From Falsiroseomonas ponticola (GTDB taxonomy: Bacteria; Pseudomonadota; Alphaproteobacteria; Acetobacterales; Acetobacteraceae), in the NCBI RefSeq assembly GCF_016805305.1, contig NZ_JAERQN010000008.1, forward strand, positions 248,001 through 312,000: a stretch of 64,000 nucleotides of DNA. Reading direction: 5' to 3'. The translations under genes and the position numbers were made by a program. Below the pieces are notes generated by a model. It saw only the letters and a program-made list of their open reading frames with translations. It did not search any database and was not told the origin of the DNA. Shown here piece after piece: positions 33,866-43,309 of the stretch (positions are counted from its first letter, which is position 1; the number at the start of each line of letters is the position of its first letter).

Positions 33866-34771
33866 ATGAAGCTGCCCGACCAGACCCGCTACGCGCCCAG
33901 CGCCATCGTCTCCCGCCCCGACTACAGCTGGCCCGATGGCCGCCGGCTTGCCGTGCAGATCTTCACCAATATCGAGCATCATGCCTTCCGCACGGGTTTG
34001 GGCAGCGACAGCACCGTGCCCGGTTCGCCGCAGACGCAGCGCAACTACGCCTGGCGAGACTACGGGAACAGGGTGGGCATCTGGAATATCCTCTCGATGC
34101 TGGATGAGCTCGGGCTGCCCGCCGCGCATAACTGCAATTCCGCCGCGCTGGACCTGATGCCGGAGATCGGCCGCGCCCTGGTGGCGCGCGGCGACGAATT
34201 CATCGGCCATGGCCGCACCAATGCCGAACGCCAGGAAGGGATGTGGGAGGAGGATGAGCGCCGGCTGATCCAGCAATCCCGCGACGGCCTGGCCCGCCAT
34301 GCCGGGGTGGCGCCGCGCGGCTGGCTCGGCCCCTGGCTGTCCCAGGGTGCGCACACGCTGGACCTGCTGAAGGAGGAAGGCTTCGACTACATGATGGACT
34401 GGCCGGCGGATGACCAGCCCTTCTGGATGGCGACGCGGTCCGGCCCCATCCTCTCCATCCCCTACAGCATCGAGCTGAACGACAGCCCCGCCATGGTGTT
34501 CCGCCATCACACGGGGCGCGAATTCGCGCAGATGGTGACGGACCAGTTCGACGAGATGCTGGACCAGTCCCGCCATCGCCCGCTGGTGATGAGCATCGTG
34601 CTGCACACCTTCGTCGTCGGCCAGCCCTTCCGGCTGCGCCCGCTGCGCGATGCGCTGAAGCACATCCTGGCGCATCGCGACCGGCTGTGGATCACGCGGC
34701 CGGCGGCGCTGGCGGCGCATGTGGCGGGGCTGCCCAAGGGGATCGTGCCGGGCTCCGAGATGCTCAGCTGA
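33866..34771 (+). CDS. Polysaccharide-deacetylase-fold protein (PuuE-like) 3
   Basis: 301 residues. The NodB strand is altered (AVQIFTNIEHHAF) and the histidine loop is DEFIGHGRTNAERQ; later GWLGPWLSQG and LVMSIVLHTFVVGQPFRLRP. ATG 33866 follows GAAGGA. It is divergent from the HutC-type regulator and next to an amidase, so a ring- or amide-opening hydrolase is plausible. It is clearly a paralogue of the proteins at 20434 and 29092 but diverged. Confidence 0.85.
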   Translation: MKLPDQTRYAPSAIVSRPDYSWPDGRRLAVQIFTNIEHHAFRTGLGSDSTVPGSPQTQRNYAWRDYGNRVGIWNILSMLDELGLPAAHNCNSAALDLMPEIGRALVARGDEFIGHGRTNAERQEGMWEEDERRLIQQSRDGLARHAGVAPRGWLGPWLSQGAHTLDLLKEEGFDYMMDWPADDQPFWMATRSGPILSIPYSIELNDSPAMVFRHHTGREFAQMVTDQFDEMLDQSRHRPLVMSIVLHTFVVGQPFRLRPLRDALKHILAHRDRLWITRPAALAAHVAGLPKGIVPGSEMLS

Positions 34772-35717
34772 CGCGGATGCCCGCGCTGCGGATCACCTCG
34801 CCGAGGCGCGGCCCTTCCTCCCGCAGGAAGGCGGCGAAGGCCTCGGGCGGGGAGCCGAGCGGCGGGCTCGACAGATCGTCCAGCCGGCGCAGCACCTCCG
34901 GCTGCGCCAGCGCGAAGGCGATGCCGGCATGGATGCGGCGGATGGTGGCCTCCGGCGTGCCGGCGGGGGCGAACATCGCGCACCAGTCGGAGAGCGCGAA
35001 GCCGGGCACGCCGGATTCCGCGATGGTCGGCGTCTCGGGGTAGGAGGGCAGGCGTTCGGGCGTGCAGACCGCCAGCATCTGCACGCGGTTCGCCTGCAGC
35101 AGCGGCAGCGCGGTGGAGGTGGTCATGAAGGCCGCGTCCAGCACGCCCGCCGCCAGGTCCCTCGCCGCATCCGCGCCGCCGCGATAGGGGATGTGTTCCA
35201 GCCGCGCGCCGGTGCGCATGCGCAGCATCTCCGCCACCAGGTGCTGCGCCGTGGCATTGCCGGGCGTGCCGTAGCTGACGGGGTTGGCGCGCGCATGCGC
35301 CAGGAAGGCGGCGACGTCGCGCGCGGGGAAGCCGTTCTTCACCGCCAGCAGCTGCGGCCACAGCACCACCTGGCTGACGGGAGCGAAGGCGGTCGCATAG
35401 TCGAAGGGCAGGCCACTCAGCAGGAAGGGGTTGGTCGCGTGGCTCAGCGTGGTGAAGAGCAGCGTCGCGCCATCCGGCGCCGCCTGCGCCACCGCCGATG
35501 CCGCGATGGTGCCGCTGGCGCCGGCGCGGTTCTCCACCACCACGGAGGCGCCGAGATGCTCGCCGAGGCGCGGCGCGATCAGCCGCGCGACGGTATCGGC
35601 GGCGCCACCTGGCGCGAAGCCCACCAGCAGGCGGATGGCGCGCGTGGATTGCGCGCGGGCGATGCCGGGCAGCGCCAGCAGCGCCAGCGCGGCGCGGCGG
35701 GGAAGGCGGAGGGTCAT
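34764..35717 (-). CDS. Orphan Bug-family periplasmic receptor 4
   Basis: 317 residues. Leader LRLPRRAALALLALPGIARA, then IRLLVGFAPGGAADTVARL, ENRAGASGTIAAS, PYRGGADAARDLAAG. ATG 35717 is six bases after GAGGAG. The 3' end overlaps the convergent deacetylase by 8 bp. It follows receptor 5 by 10 bp and may be read as the last gene of the molybdenum-hydroxylase transcript. Confidence 0.9.
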   Translation of the reverse strand: MTLRLPRRAALALLALPGIARAQSTRAIRLLVGFAPGGAADTVARLIAPRLGEHLGASVVVENRAGASGTIAASAVAQAAPDGATLLFTTLSHATNPFLLSGLPFDYATAFAPVSQVVLWPQLLAVKNGFPARDVAAFLAHARANPVSYGTPGNATAQHLVAEMLRMRTGARLEHIPYRGGADAARDLAAGVLDAAFMTTSTALPLLQANRVQMLAVCTPERLPSYPETPTIAESGVPGFALSDWCAMFAPAGTPEATIRRIHAGIAFALAQPEVLRRLDDLSSPPLGSPPEAFAAFLREEGPRLGEVIRSAGIRVS

Positions 35718-35727
35718 GGCCGTCTCC

Positions 35728-36690
35728 TCAGCCCGCGGTGATGCGCTGGGTGGTGATGAGGTTGCGCCACATCTCGAACTCCGCGCGCAGGGTGCGCTCG
35801 GCCTCCGCCGGCGTGGTGAAGCGCACCTCCGCGCCGGCGCGCTCGAAGGCATTCGCCGTCTCCGGCCGGCGCAGCACGGTCTGCAGCGCGGCGTGGAGCG
35901 AGGCGACGGTTGCCGCCGGCGTGGCGGACGGCACGAAGACGCCGAGCCAGAGATCGACGACGAAATCGGGAAAGCCCGACTCCGCCATGGTCGGCACGTC
36001 CCGCAGGCTGGAGGGGCGGGTGGTGCCGGTGGTGGCGATGGCGCGCAGCCTGCCATCCGCGATCAGCCCCCGCGCACCGGCGATGCTGCTGAAGGTGAAG
36101 GGCACGGCGCCCGACATCACATCCGGCATGGCGGCGGCGATGCCGCGATAGGGCACATGCGTCGCGGCGATGCCGGTGCGGAGGTTCAGCAACTCACCCG
36201 CCAGGTGCGGCGTGGTGCCCACGCCGGCGGAGGCGAAGGTCAGCGCGCCGGGGCGCGTGCGGCCGAACTCCACGATCTCCCGCATCGTGCGGAAGGGCTG
36301 GTTCGGCGCCGCGACGACGACGAGGGGCGAGGAGCTGATGATGGAGACGCAGGTGAGATCCCGGAACAGGTCGTAGGGGACATTCGCCTGCAGGGAGGGG
36401 TTGATGACCACCGCGGGGTCCATCACCAGCGCCGTGGTGCCATCCGGCGCCGACTTCGCGACATGGTCGGTGCCGATCATGCCGCCCGCGCCGGGGCGGT
36501 TGTCGGCCACCGCGGCGATGCCGGCGGTCTCCGCCAGCGCCATGCCGACGACGCGCCCCAGCGTATCCACCACGCCGCCCGGCGCGTAGGGCAGCACGAG
36601 GCGCAGCGGCCGCTGCTGCGCGCGTGCCGGCGCCGCGGCCAGCGCCGCCAGGCCAGCCAGGAAGGCCGCGCGGGTGATGGAATGCGTCAT
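35728..36690 (-). CDS. Orphan Bug-family periplasmic receptor 5
   Basis: 320 residues. Leader ITRAAFLAGLAALAAAPARA, then LRLVLPYAPGGVVDTLGRV, DNRPGAGGMIGTD, PYRGIAAAMPDVMSG. Start ATG 36690 has a G-run about eight bases upstream. It lies 74 bp downstream of coxG on the same strand, so the hydroxylase operon and the two receptors may form one transcript; a ligand taken up here could be the hydroxylase substrate. Confidence 0.9.
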   Translation of the reverse strand: MTHSITRAAFLAGLAALAAAPARAQQRPLRLVLPYAPGGVVDTLGRVVGMALAETAGIAAVADNRPGAGGMIGTDHVAKSAPDGTTALVMDPAVVINPSLQANVPYDLFRDLTCVSIISSSPLVVVAAPNQPFRTMREIVEFGRTRPGALTFASAGVGTTPHLAGELLNLRTGIAATHVPYRGIAAAMPDVMSGAVPFTFSSIAGARGLIADGRLRAIATTGTTRPSSLRDVPTMAESGFPDFVVDLWLGVFVPSATPAATVASLHAALQTVLRRPETANAFERAGAEVRFTTPAEAERTLRAEFEMWRNLITTQRITAG

Positions 36691-36764
36691 GGTGGAAGCC
36701 CCCGATGGTTGTGTCGCCGAACCCTGCTTTCTTCGTGCTTGTGGTGCCGTGCGGTGCGGCCGCG

Positions 36765-37346
36765 TCAGCGCCGGCCGAGGATGGATCGAAGCCAGGACAG
36801 CAGCGCGCGCCAGACCAGGCCGAAGCCGCCGATGGGTGCCGCCTGCGGTGGCGGCGCGGGCGACGCTTCGGGCGCGGGCCCTGCCGCCGGCGCGTCCCGC
36901 GCGATCATCGCGCGCAGCCGTTCCGCGAATTGCCCGATCAGCTCCGCCGCCACCGCCTGGATGATGCCCGCGCCGCGGCCATACTGCGCGACGGCGCCGG
37001 AGAGGGTGACATCGGTGGTGATGTCCACGCGCGTGCCCGTCGGCACGGGCAGCAGCGCGAAGCCCACCACGGCATTGGCGCCGCCGCGTCCCTTCTGGTC
37101 CGTCCCCTGCGCCTTGACCTTCGCGGTGTGAGTCGCATCGTCCAGTTCCTCGAACCGCGCCGTGCCGGCGAAGGTCAGGGCGACGGGGCCGAGCTTGACG
37201 GCAACGCGGCCCTTGAAGCTGCGCTCGTCGATCACCTCCGTCAGTTCGGCGCCCGGCATGCAGGGGGCGATGCGCTGCACGTCGCGCAGCAGGGCCCAGG
37301 CCTCGGCGGGCGGCAGCGGCACCTCGAAGCTGTTGTCGAACTTCAT
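36765..37346 (-). CDS. coxG: CoxG-family protein (SRPBCC fold)
   Basis: 193 residues. CoxG recruits aerobic CO-dehydrogenase-type enzymes to the membrane. The START-like domain covers about 1-145 (FDNSFEVPLPPAEAWALLRD, ELTEVIDERSFKGRVAVKLG, RVDITTDVTLSGAVAQYGRG). A Pro/Ala linker follows, and the C-terminus is a short hydrophobic, Arg-ended anchor (VWRALLSWLRSILGRR). Its start overlaps the stop of the large subunit gene by four bases. It is the only accessory protein of the Cox type in the window. Confidence 0.92.
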   Translation of the reverse strand: MKFDNSFEVPLPPAEAWALLRDVQRIAPCMPGAELTEVIDERSFKGRVAVKLGPVALTFAGTARFEELDDATHTAKVKAQGTDQKGRGGANAVVGFALLPVPTGTRVDITTDVTLSGAVAQYGRGAGIIQAVAAELIGQFAERLRAMIARDAPAAGPAPEASPAPPPQAAPIGGFGLVWRALLSWLRSILGRR

Positions 37347-39673
37347 CGCGCGGCATCCCCCAGCATGGCCGCCACCACGTCATGCGGCGCGATCGGCACG
37401 CGGCTGATGCGCGCGCCGAAGGGCGAGAGCGCATCCTCCACCGCGGAGGCGATGGCCGCCGCCACGGGAATCACGCCGGATTCGCCGACGCCCTTGATGC
37501 CAAGCGGGTTCAGCGGCGTCGGGCTCTCCAGATGGCCGATGGAAAGGGCGTGCGGCATCTCCGTCGCGCTCATCAGCAGGTATTCCGCGAGGTTGGTGGT
37601 CACGGGCTGCGCCTGGTCATCGAAGCCCATCCGTTCGAACAACGCATTGCCGATGCCATGCGCGATGCCGCCCAGCACCTGGCCCTCCACGATCCGCGGA
37701 TGCAGCGCACGGCCGCAATCATGCACGAAGCTGAGCCGCGCGATGGCGACGTTGCCGGTGCCGGCATCGACCTCGACCTCCGCCACGCAGCTGCCATTGG
37801 CGTAGGTCATGGGGTCGATCACCACCTCCTCCGCCGCCGCGATGCCCGCCTTGCCACCGGGCAGCGCGAAGCCCGGCAGCCCGGCCGCGGCGCGCGCCAC
37901 CTCCGCCAGCGTCACCTGCATGCCCGTGCCGGTGACGCGCACGGCACGGCCCGCGATCTCGAGGTCCGCTTCCGAGACCTCCAGCAGCGTCGCCGCCACC
38001 TGCAGCACGCGGTCGCGCACCTTCAGCGAGGCGACATGCGCGGAGGTGCCGGCCATCACCGCCTGGCGGCTGTTGAAGCCGCCGAGGCCGAGGGGCGAGG
38101 TCGCGGTATCGCCCGCGGAGACCTCCACATTCGCCATGTCGCCGCCGAGCTGCTCCGCGACGAGCTGCGCCAGCATGGTCCGCGTGGACTGGCCCATCGG
38201 CGCCGCGCCCGTGGCCACGAAGATGCGGCCCGAGGGTTCGAGGCGGACGGAGACATGCTCGAAGGGCCCGCGCCCGGTGCCCTCGACATAGTTGGCGACA
38301 CCGATGCCGAGGTGGCGGCCCTGCGCCCGCGCCGCCGCCTGCCGCTGCGCGAAGCCGTCCCAATCCGCGCGTTGCAAGGCTTCCGCCATGCACCGGGGAA
38401 AATCGCCGGAATCCAGCACGACCTGCATGCCGCCACGGGTCTTCAGCGGCGTGGCATAGGGCATGCGGTCGGCGGGCACGAGGTTGCGGCGCCGGATCTC
38501 CGCGCGGTCCAGGCCGAGCTGCTGCGCCGCGCGGTCCAGCAGCCGCTCCATCGCGAAGACGCCCTGCGGCTGCCCCGCGCCGCGGATCGGCGTGACCGGC
38601 ACCTTGTTCGTCACGGCGGAGCGCGAGCGGATGCGATAGGCGGGCACGAGATAGGCCAGCGGCATGGCGGAGAGCGCGCCATAGGCGACGTTCAGCCCGC
38701 GCGCCGTCCAGGCGCCATGGTCGTGGATCATCTCGCCCCGCACGCCGAGGATGCGGCCTTCCGCATCCACTGCGAGTTCGACATCCCAGACCTGGTCGCG
38801 TTCCTGCGTCGCGGCGATGAAGTGTTCCCGCCGGTCCTCGATCCACTTCACCGGCCGGCCGAGCAGCCGCGAAGCGGCGGCGACCGCCGCTTCCTCGGGA
38901 TAGAAGACCAGCTTCGGGCCGAAGCCGCCACCGACATCGGGCGTGACCACGCGCACGCGATCTTCCGCGAGGCCGAGGATGTCGCAGAGCATGCGCCGCG
39001 CGACATGCGGCGTCTGGGTGCTGGACCAGACCGTGAGGCGATCCTCGATGGGATCGGGGATGGCGACCAGCCCGCGGCATTCCATGGAATGCGCGACGCC
39101 GCGATGCTGCGAGAGGGTTTCCCGCACGACAACCGCCGCGTTGGCGAAGGCGGCGTCGGGATCACCGAAGCCGAGGGTGAAGTCGCCGACGAGGTTGTGC
39201 GGTGCGCCCTGGTGCGCCGTGGGCGCGCCATCCGCCAGCGCGGCGACGCAGTCGGCCACGGCATCGAGGGGATCGTAATCGACCTCCACCAGCGCCAGCG
39301 CATCCTCCGCGATGTAGCGGTCATCCGCGACGATGATGGCGACGGCATCCCCGACATGAACCACCTCGCCCGACGCCAGCACGGGGCGATCCAACGTCTG
39401 GCGGAAGGCGGGGCTGGGGAGGGCGACCTTCAACCGCGTCTCCGCGAGGTGTGGGTCGAGATCGGCCGCGGTCAGCACCAGGCGCACGCCGGGCAGGGCG
39501 CGCGCGGCGCTGGCATCGATGGCGCGGATCGCCGCATGGGCGAAGGGGCTGCGCAGGAAGGCGGCGTGCAGTGCGCCCTCGGGGCGGATATCGTCCACGA
39601 AGCGCGCGCGGCCGCGCAGCAGGGGCGGATCCTCCAGCCGCGCCACGTCGCGGAAGGCGGTGCCGCCGCTCAT
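37343..39673 (-). CDS. Molybdenum hydroxylase large subunit (CoxL/XdhB-like) A
   Basis: 776 residues, the Mo-pterin catalytic subunit. The N-terminal domain has LLRGRARFVDDI; the C-terminal catalytic Glu is in GIKGVGESGVIPVA. The active-site loop reads TPIRGAGQPQG: it is the RGAG type of form-II proteins and lacks the AYxCSFR loop that carries the copper-binding cysteine of true CO dehydrogenase. The substrate is therefore probably an organic molecule, not CO. All boundaries with coxG and the 2Fe-2S subunit are 4-bp overlaps. Confidence 0.93.
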   Translation of the reverse strand: MSGGTAFRDVARLEDPPLLRGRARFVDDIRPEGALHAAFLRSPFAHAAIRAIDASAARALPGVRLVLTAADLDPHLAETRLKVALPSPAFRQTLDRPVLASGEVVHVGDAVAIIVADDRYIAEDALALVEVDYDPLDAVADCVAALADGAPTAHQGAPHNLVGDFTLGFGDPDAAFANAAVVVRETLSQHRGVAHSMECRGLVAIPDPIEDRLTVWSSTQTPHVARRMLCDILGLAEDRVRVVTPDVGGGFGPKLVFYPEEAAVAAASRLLGRPVKWIEDRREHFIAATQERDQVWDVELAVDAEGRILGVRGEMIHDHGAWTARGLNVAYGALSAMPLAYLVPAYRIRSRSAVTNKVPVTPIRGAGQPQGVFAMERLLDRAAQQLGLDRAEIRRRNLVPADRMPYATPLKTRGGMQVVLDSGDFPRCMAEALQRADWDGFAQRQAAARAQGRHLGIGVANYVEGTGRGPFEHVSVRLEPSGRIFVATGAAPMGQSTRTMLAQLVAEQLGGDMANVEVSAGDTATSPLGLGGFNSRQAVMAGTSAHVASLKVRDRVLQVAATLLEVSEADLEIAGRAVRVTGTGMQVTLAEVARAAAGLPGFALPGGKAGIAAAEEVVIDPMTYANGSCVAEVEVDAGTGNVAIARLSFVHDCGRALHPRIVEGQVLGGIAHGIGNALFERMGFDDQAQPVTTNLAEYLLMSATEMPHALSIGHLESPTPLNPLGIKGVGESGVIPVAAAIASAVEDALSPFGARISRVPIAPHDVVAAMLGDAAR

Positions 39674-40167
39674 GCCGCGCCCCGCATGACGGCAGCGGCT
39701 TCCAGCGTGGCGGCGACGATCGGCTCATAGCCCGTGCAGCGGCAGAGATTGCCGGAGATGGCGATGCGCACCTCCTCCGCCGTCGGCGCCGGGACTTCGC
39801 CCAGGAATTCCAGCAGCGTCGTCAGGATTCCCGGGGTGCAGAAGCCGCATTGCAGCGCATGGTGCTTCGCGAAGGCGGCCTGCAGGGGATGCAGCGTGGC
39901 GGCATCGGGCGCGATGCCCTCCACCGTCGTCACCGCGCAGCCTTCCGCCTGCACCGCCAGCATCAGGCAGGACCGCACGGCGCGGCCCTCCACCAGCACG
40001 GTGCAGGCGCCGCAGACGCCATGCTCGCAGCCGAGATGCGTGCCCGTCAGGCCGAGGTCCTGGCGCAGGTAATCCGCCAGCGTGCGGCGGACGGAAACCG
40101 TCGCCGATCGCGCGGTGCCGTTGACCGTGCAGGCGACCTCGCGCGCCAGGCTTCGATCCATGCTCAT
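39670..40167 (-). CDS. 2Fe-2S subunit (CoxS-like) A
   Basis: 165 residues with both clusters. The plant-type ferredoxin motif is GCEHGVCGACTV followed by a cysteine in RSCLML; the C-terminal helical cluster is QCGFCTPGIL and NLCRCTGYEP. It carries electrons from the molybdenum to FAD. It sits between the large and FAD subunits with 4-bp overlaps on both sides. Confidence 0.95.
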   Translation of the reverse strand: MSMDRSLAREVACTVNGTARSATVSVRRTLADYLRQDLGLTGTHLGCEHGVCGACTVLVEGRAVRSCLMLAVQAEGCAVTTVEGIAPDAATLHPLQAAFAKHHALQCGFCTPGILTTLLEFLGEVPAPTAEEVRIAISGNLCRCTGYEPIVAATLEAAAVMRGAA

Positions 40168-41021
40168 GCGCGCCCCATCCGCGACAGGGCCGTCGCGATG
40201 GCACGGCCCAGCAGCACGCCGGCGAGGTGGCGGCGATACCAGGCGGGCACCAGCGCATCCTCCATCGGTTCCAGGGATCTCGTGGCCGCCACCGCGCGGG
40301 TGATATCGGGGGTGCCGCGCAGCGCGGCCTCGGCTTCCGGCAGCCGCAGCGGCACGGCGCCGACACCGCCGAGCGCCACGCGCGCCTCCGCGATCCGCCC
40401 CGCCGCATCCGGCACCAGCATCACGGCGACGGAGGCGATGGCGAAGTCGCCATGGCGGCGCGCGTATTCGAGGAAGCAGTGGCCGGCGCCGGCGAGCTGC
40501 GCGGGGATGCGCACGGCAACCAGCAACTCCTCCGCCTCCATCCCCGGCGTCATGTAGCCCTGCGCGAAATCGGCGAAGGCGATGTCACGTTGCCCGTTCG
40601 GGCCGGCGACCCGGACCACCGCTTCCATCGCCGCCGCCACCAGCGGCAGTTCCGCGGCGGGGTCGAGGTGGCAGAGCGAGCCGCCGATGGTGCCGCGGTT
40701 GCGCGTCTGCCGATGACCCACCTGCGCCAGCGCCTCCACCATCAGCGGACAGCGACGCGCCACCTCCGGATGCTGTTCCAGCACGCGCTGGCGGGCCATG
40801 GCGCCGATCGTCAGCGCGCCATCCGCTTCCACCGTCACGCCATCCAGCCCGGCAATGCGATTCAGATCGACCAGGTGGTCAGGCTGCGCGAAGCGCATGT
40901 TCAGCATCGGCATCATTGATTGTCCGCCCGCCAGCGGCCTTGCATTGGGCAGCGTCGCCAGCAGCGTGATCGCCTCCTCCAGCGTCGCGGGGTCGTGATA
41001 GGCGAAGGGCGGCGGCTTCAT
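40164..41021 (-). CDS. FAD-binding subunit (CoxM-like) A
   Basis: 285 residues with the CoxM/XdhB FAD motifs AGGQSMMPMLNMR and TIGGSLCHLDP, then the C-terminal CO-dehydrogenase flavoprotein domain (RIAEARVALGGVGAVPLRL). It completes hydroxylase A. It overlaps the following set-B large subunit gene by four bases, so sets A and B are one transcript. Confidence 0.95.
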   Translation of the reverse strand: MKPPPFAYHDPATLEEAITLLATLPNARPLAGGQSMMPMLNMRFAQPDHLVDLNRIAGLDGVTVEADGALTIGAMARQRVLEQHPEVARRCPLMVEALAQVGHRQTRNRGTIGGSLCHLDPAAELPLVAAAMEAVVRVAGPNGQRDIAFADFAQGYMTPGMEAEELLVAVRIPAQLAGAGHCFLEYARRHGDFAIASVAVMLVPDAAGRIAEARVALGGVGAVPLRLPEAEAALRGTPDITRAVAATRSLEPMEDALVPAWYRRHLAGVLLGRAIATALSRMGRA

Positions 41022-43309
41022 GCCTCGATCTCCCCGAGCAGGCGCAACACCTCCCGCGGCGTCACCGGCAGGCGCGTGACGAGGCCCTTGTTGCCCAGCG
41101 CATCATCGATGGCGGAGGCGATGGCGGCGCCGACGGCATTGGTACCGCCCTCCCCCGCGCCCTTCACGCCGAGCGGGTTCAGCGGGCTCGGCGCATCCTC
41201 CGTCACCAGCACGTCGAGTGGCGGCATTTCCGCGATGCTCGGCATCAGGTAATCCGCCAGCGTGGTGGAGAGCGGCTGGCCGCGTTCGTCGTAGCGGAAC
41301 TCCTCGAACAGCGCGCCGCCGAGGCCCTGGGCGAAGCCACCGATAATCTGGCCCTCCACCAGCTTCGGGTTGACGGCGCGGCCGACATCATAGGCGATGA
41401 GGTAGTGTTCCACGCGCACCGCACCCGTCATGCGGTCCAGCGCCACCTGCGCCAGGTGCACGCCATAGGGGTAGGTCATGTGGTCGGAATGGAACCAGCC
41501 CTCGGTGGTCAGCCCGGGCACCGCGCGTTCGCGCGAGAGCTTGGTGCCGGCGGCAAGCGCGCGCGCGACCTCCCCGATCGGCAGCGCCGGACCATCCGCG
41601 CGGCACACCATGCCATCCGCGATGGAGAGCGATTCCTTCGGCGCCTGCAGCAAGGTCGCCGCCGTCTCCAGCGCCAGGTCCCGCAGCGCGAGGCCCGCCA
41701 GGTGCGTCGCCGACCCCGACATGACCGTGACGCGGGAGGCATGCGCGCCGGAGCCGAACTCGATCCGGTTGGTCTGGCCGCGCACCACGCGCACGCGGCG
41801 GTAATCCACGCCCAGCGCATCGGCCGCGATCTGCGCCAGCGCCGTCTCCACCCCCTGCCCGACCGAGGCCGCGCCGGTCACCAGTTCCACCACCCCCGTC
41901 GGATCGACGGAGATGCGCACGCCATCGGAGGGGCCGAGCCCGCTCTTCTCCACGAAGAAGCCGAGTCCGAGGCCGACGCATTCGCCGGCCTCGCGACGGC
42001 GCGCGACATCGGCGGTGCGCGCCTCCCAGCCGAAGCGCGCCAGCGCCTTGTCGAGCAGCGCCGCGTAGTCGCCGGAATCCAGCACCACATCGGTGCCGAG
42101 CGCATCGAGCGGCCGCGCATAGGGCATGGCGGAGGCCGGCACGAAGTTGCGACGGCGCACTTCCACGCGATCGATGCCGAGGCGTGCGGCGATGGTATCC
42201 ATCAGCCTCTCCCGCACGAAGGTGCCCTCATAGCGGCCAGGCGCGCGATAGGTGGCGGCGGGGGTCTTGTTGGTCAGGCGGAAATGGCCGGTGGCGCGAT
42301 AGGCGGGCACGACATAGGGGCCGAGCAGCAGCCCCGCCGACATGTCGGCCACGCGCGCGCCATGGGTGCGCACATAGGCGCCCTGGTCGTGGAAGAACAC
42401 ATTGTCGATGGCGAGCAGCCGGCCTTCCCCGTCCACCGCCGCGCGCAGCCTGTGCCGCTGCTGGCGTGAATGATTCGTCGCGACCAGATGCTCACGCCGG
42501 TCCTCGATCCACTTCACCGGCCGCCGCAGCCGCAGCGCCGCCAGGCAGACCAGCAGGTCCTCCGGATAGAGTTCGCCGCGCACGCCGAAGCCGCCGCCGA
42601 CATGGCCTTCGAACAGATGGACGGAGGTGGGGGAGCGGCCGAGCAGCCGCGCGATCTCGTCGCGGTTCCAGTGCTGCTTCTTGGCGGTGCCGTGCAGTTC
42701 CAGCGTATCCGTCGCCGCATCGTAGCGGGCGATGGCGCCGCGGGTCTCCAGCGGCACGCCGGAATGGCGTCCGATGGACAGGTCCAGTTCCAGCACGGCA
42801 TGCGCCGCGGCGAAGCCGGTCTCGACCTCCCCATAGGCTTTGCGGACGATGGCGGGCTCCGTCGCATGCGCGGCGTCGAAATCGCGCGGCGTCTCCGCGG
42901 CATCGAGCAGCGCGGGCAGTTCCTCGAGCTCCACCAAGACGAGGTCGGCAGCATCCTCGGCCAGCGCGGCATCCTCCGCGAAGACCACGGCGACGGGTTC
43001 GCCGACATAGCGCACGCGGCCGCGCGCCAGGATGGGCTGGCAATAGGGCTCCAGCCCCTTGAGCTTCGTCGCGCGGAAGGGAATGGGGGGAATGGTCGCG
43101 ACATCCTCGCCGCTCCAGGCCGCGACCACGCCCGGAAGCGCCAGTGCGGCGGATACATCGACGGCGAGGAGCCGCGCATGCGCCATCTCCGCCCGCACCA
43201 CGCGCATATGCAGCTGCCGGGGGAAGCTGATGTCGGCCGCGAAAGCGCCTTCGCCGCGCAGCAGCGGCGGATCCTCCAGTCGCGGGACGGAACGGCCGAT
43301 GACGCTCAT
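41018..43309 (-). CDS. Molybdenum hydroxylase large subunit (CoxL-like) B
   Basis: 763 residues. ATG 43309 overlaps the set-B 2Fe-2S stop as ATGA and gives the family start MSVIGRSVPRLEDPPLLRGEG; earlier in-frame codons are shadows of the overlapping gene. The active-site loop reads TYRAPGRYEG, again without the CO-dehydrogenase cysteine. The catalytic Glu is in GVKGAGEGGTNAVG. It is a second, diverged catalytic subunit in the same operon as set A, so the two enzymes probably act on related or successive substrates. Confidence 0.93.
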   Translation of the reverse strand: MSVIGRSVPRLEDPPLLRGEGAFAADISFPRQLHMRVVRAEMAHARLLAVDVSAALALPGVVAAWSGEDVATIPPIPFRATKLKGLEPYCQPILARGRVRYVGEPVAVVFAEDAALAEDAADLVLVELEELPALLDAAETPRDFDAAHATEPAIVRKAYGEVETGFAAAHAVLELDLSIGRHSGVPLETRGAIARYDAATDTLELHGTAKKQHWNRDEIARLLGRSPTSVHLFEGHVGGGFGVRGELYPEDLLVCLAALRLRRPVKWIEDRREHLVATNHSRQQRHRLRAAVDGEGRLLAIDNVFFHDQGAYVRTHGARVADMSAGLLLGPYVVPAYRATGHFRLTNKTPAATYRAPGRYEGTFVRERLMDTIAARLGIDRVEVRRRNFVPASAMPYARPLDALGTDVVLDSGDYAALLDKALARFGWEARTADVARRREAGECVGLGLGFFVEKSGLGPSDGVRISVDPTGVVELVTGAASVGQGVETALAQIAADALGVDYRRVRVVRGQTNRIEFGSGAHASRVTVMSGSATHLAGLALRDLALETAATLLQAPKESLSIADGMVCRADGPALPIGEVARALAAGTKLSRERAVPGLTTEGWFHSDHMTYPYGVHLAQVALDRMTGAVRVEHYLIAYDVGRAVNPKLVEGQIIGGFAQGLGGALFEEFRYDERGQPLSTTLADYLMPSIAEMPPLDVLVTEDAPSPLNPLGVKGAGEGGTNAVGAAIASAIDDALGNKGLVTRLPVTPREVLRLLGEIEA

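Noticed and set aside
37382..39730. A 782-codon plus-strand frame antisense to the set-A large subunit
   Set aside because: It lies exactly opposite a clear molybdenum hydroxylase gene and encodes a compositionally biased, domain-free product.
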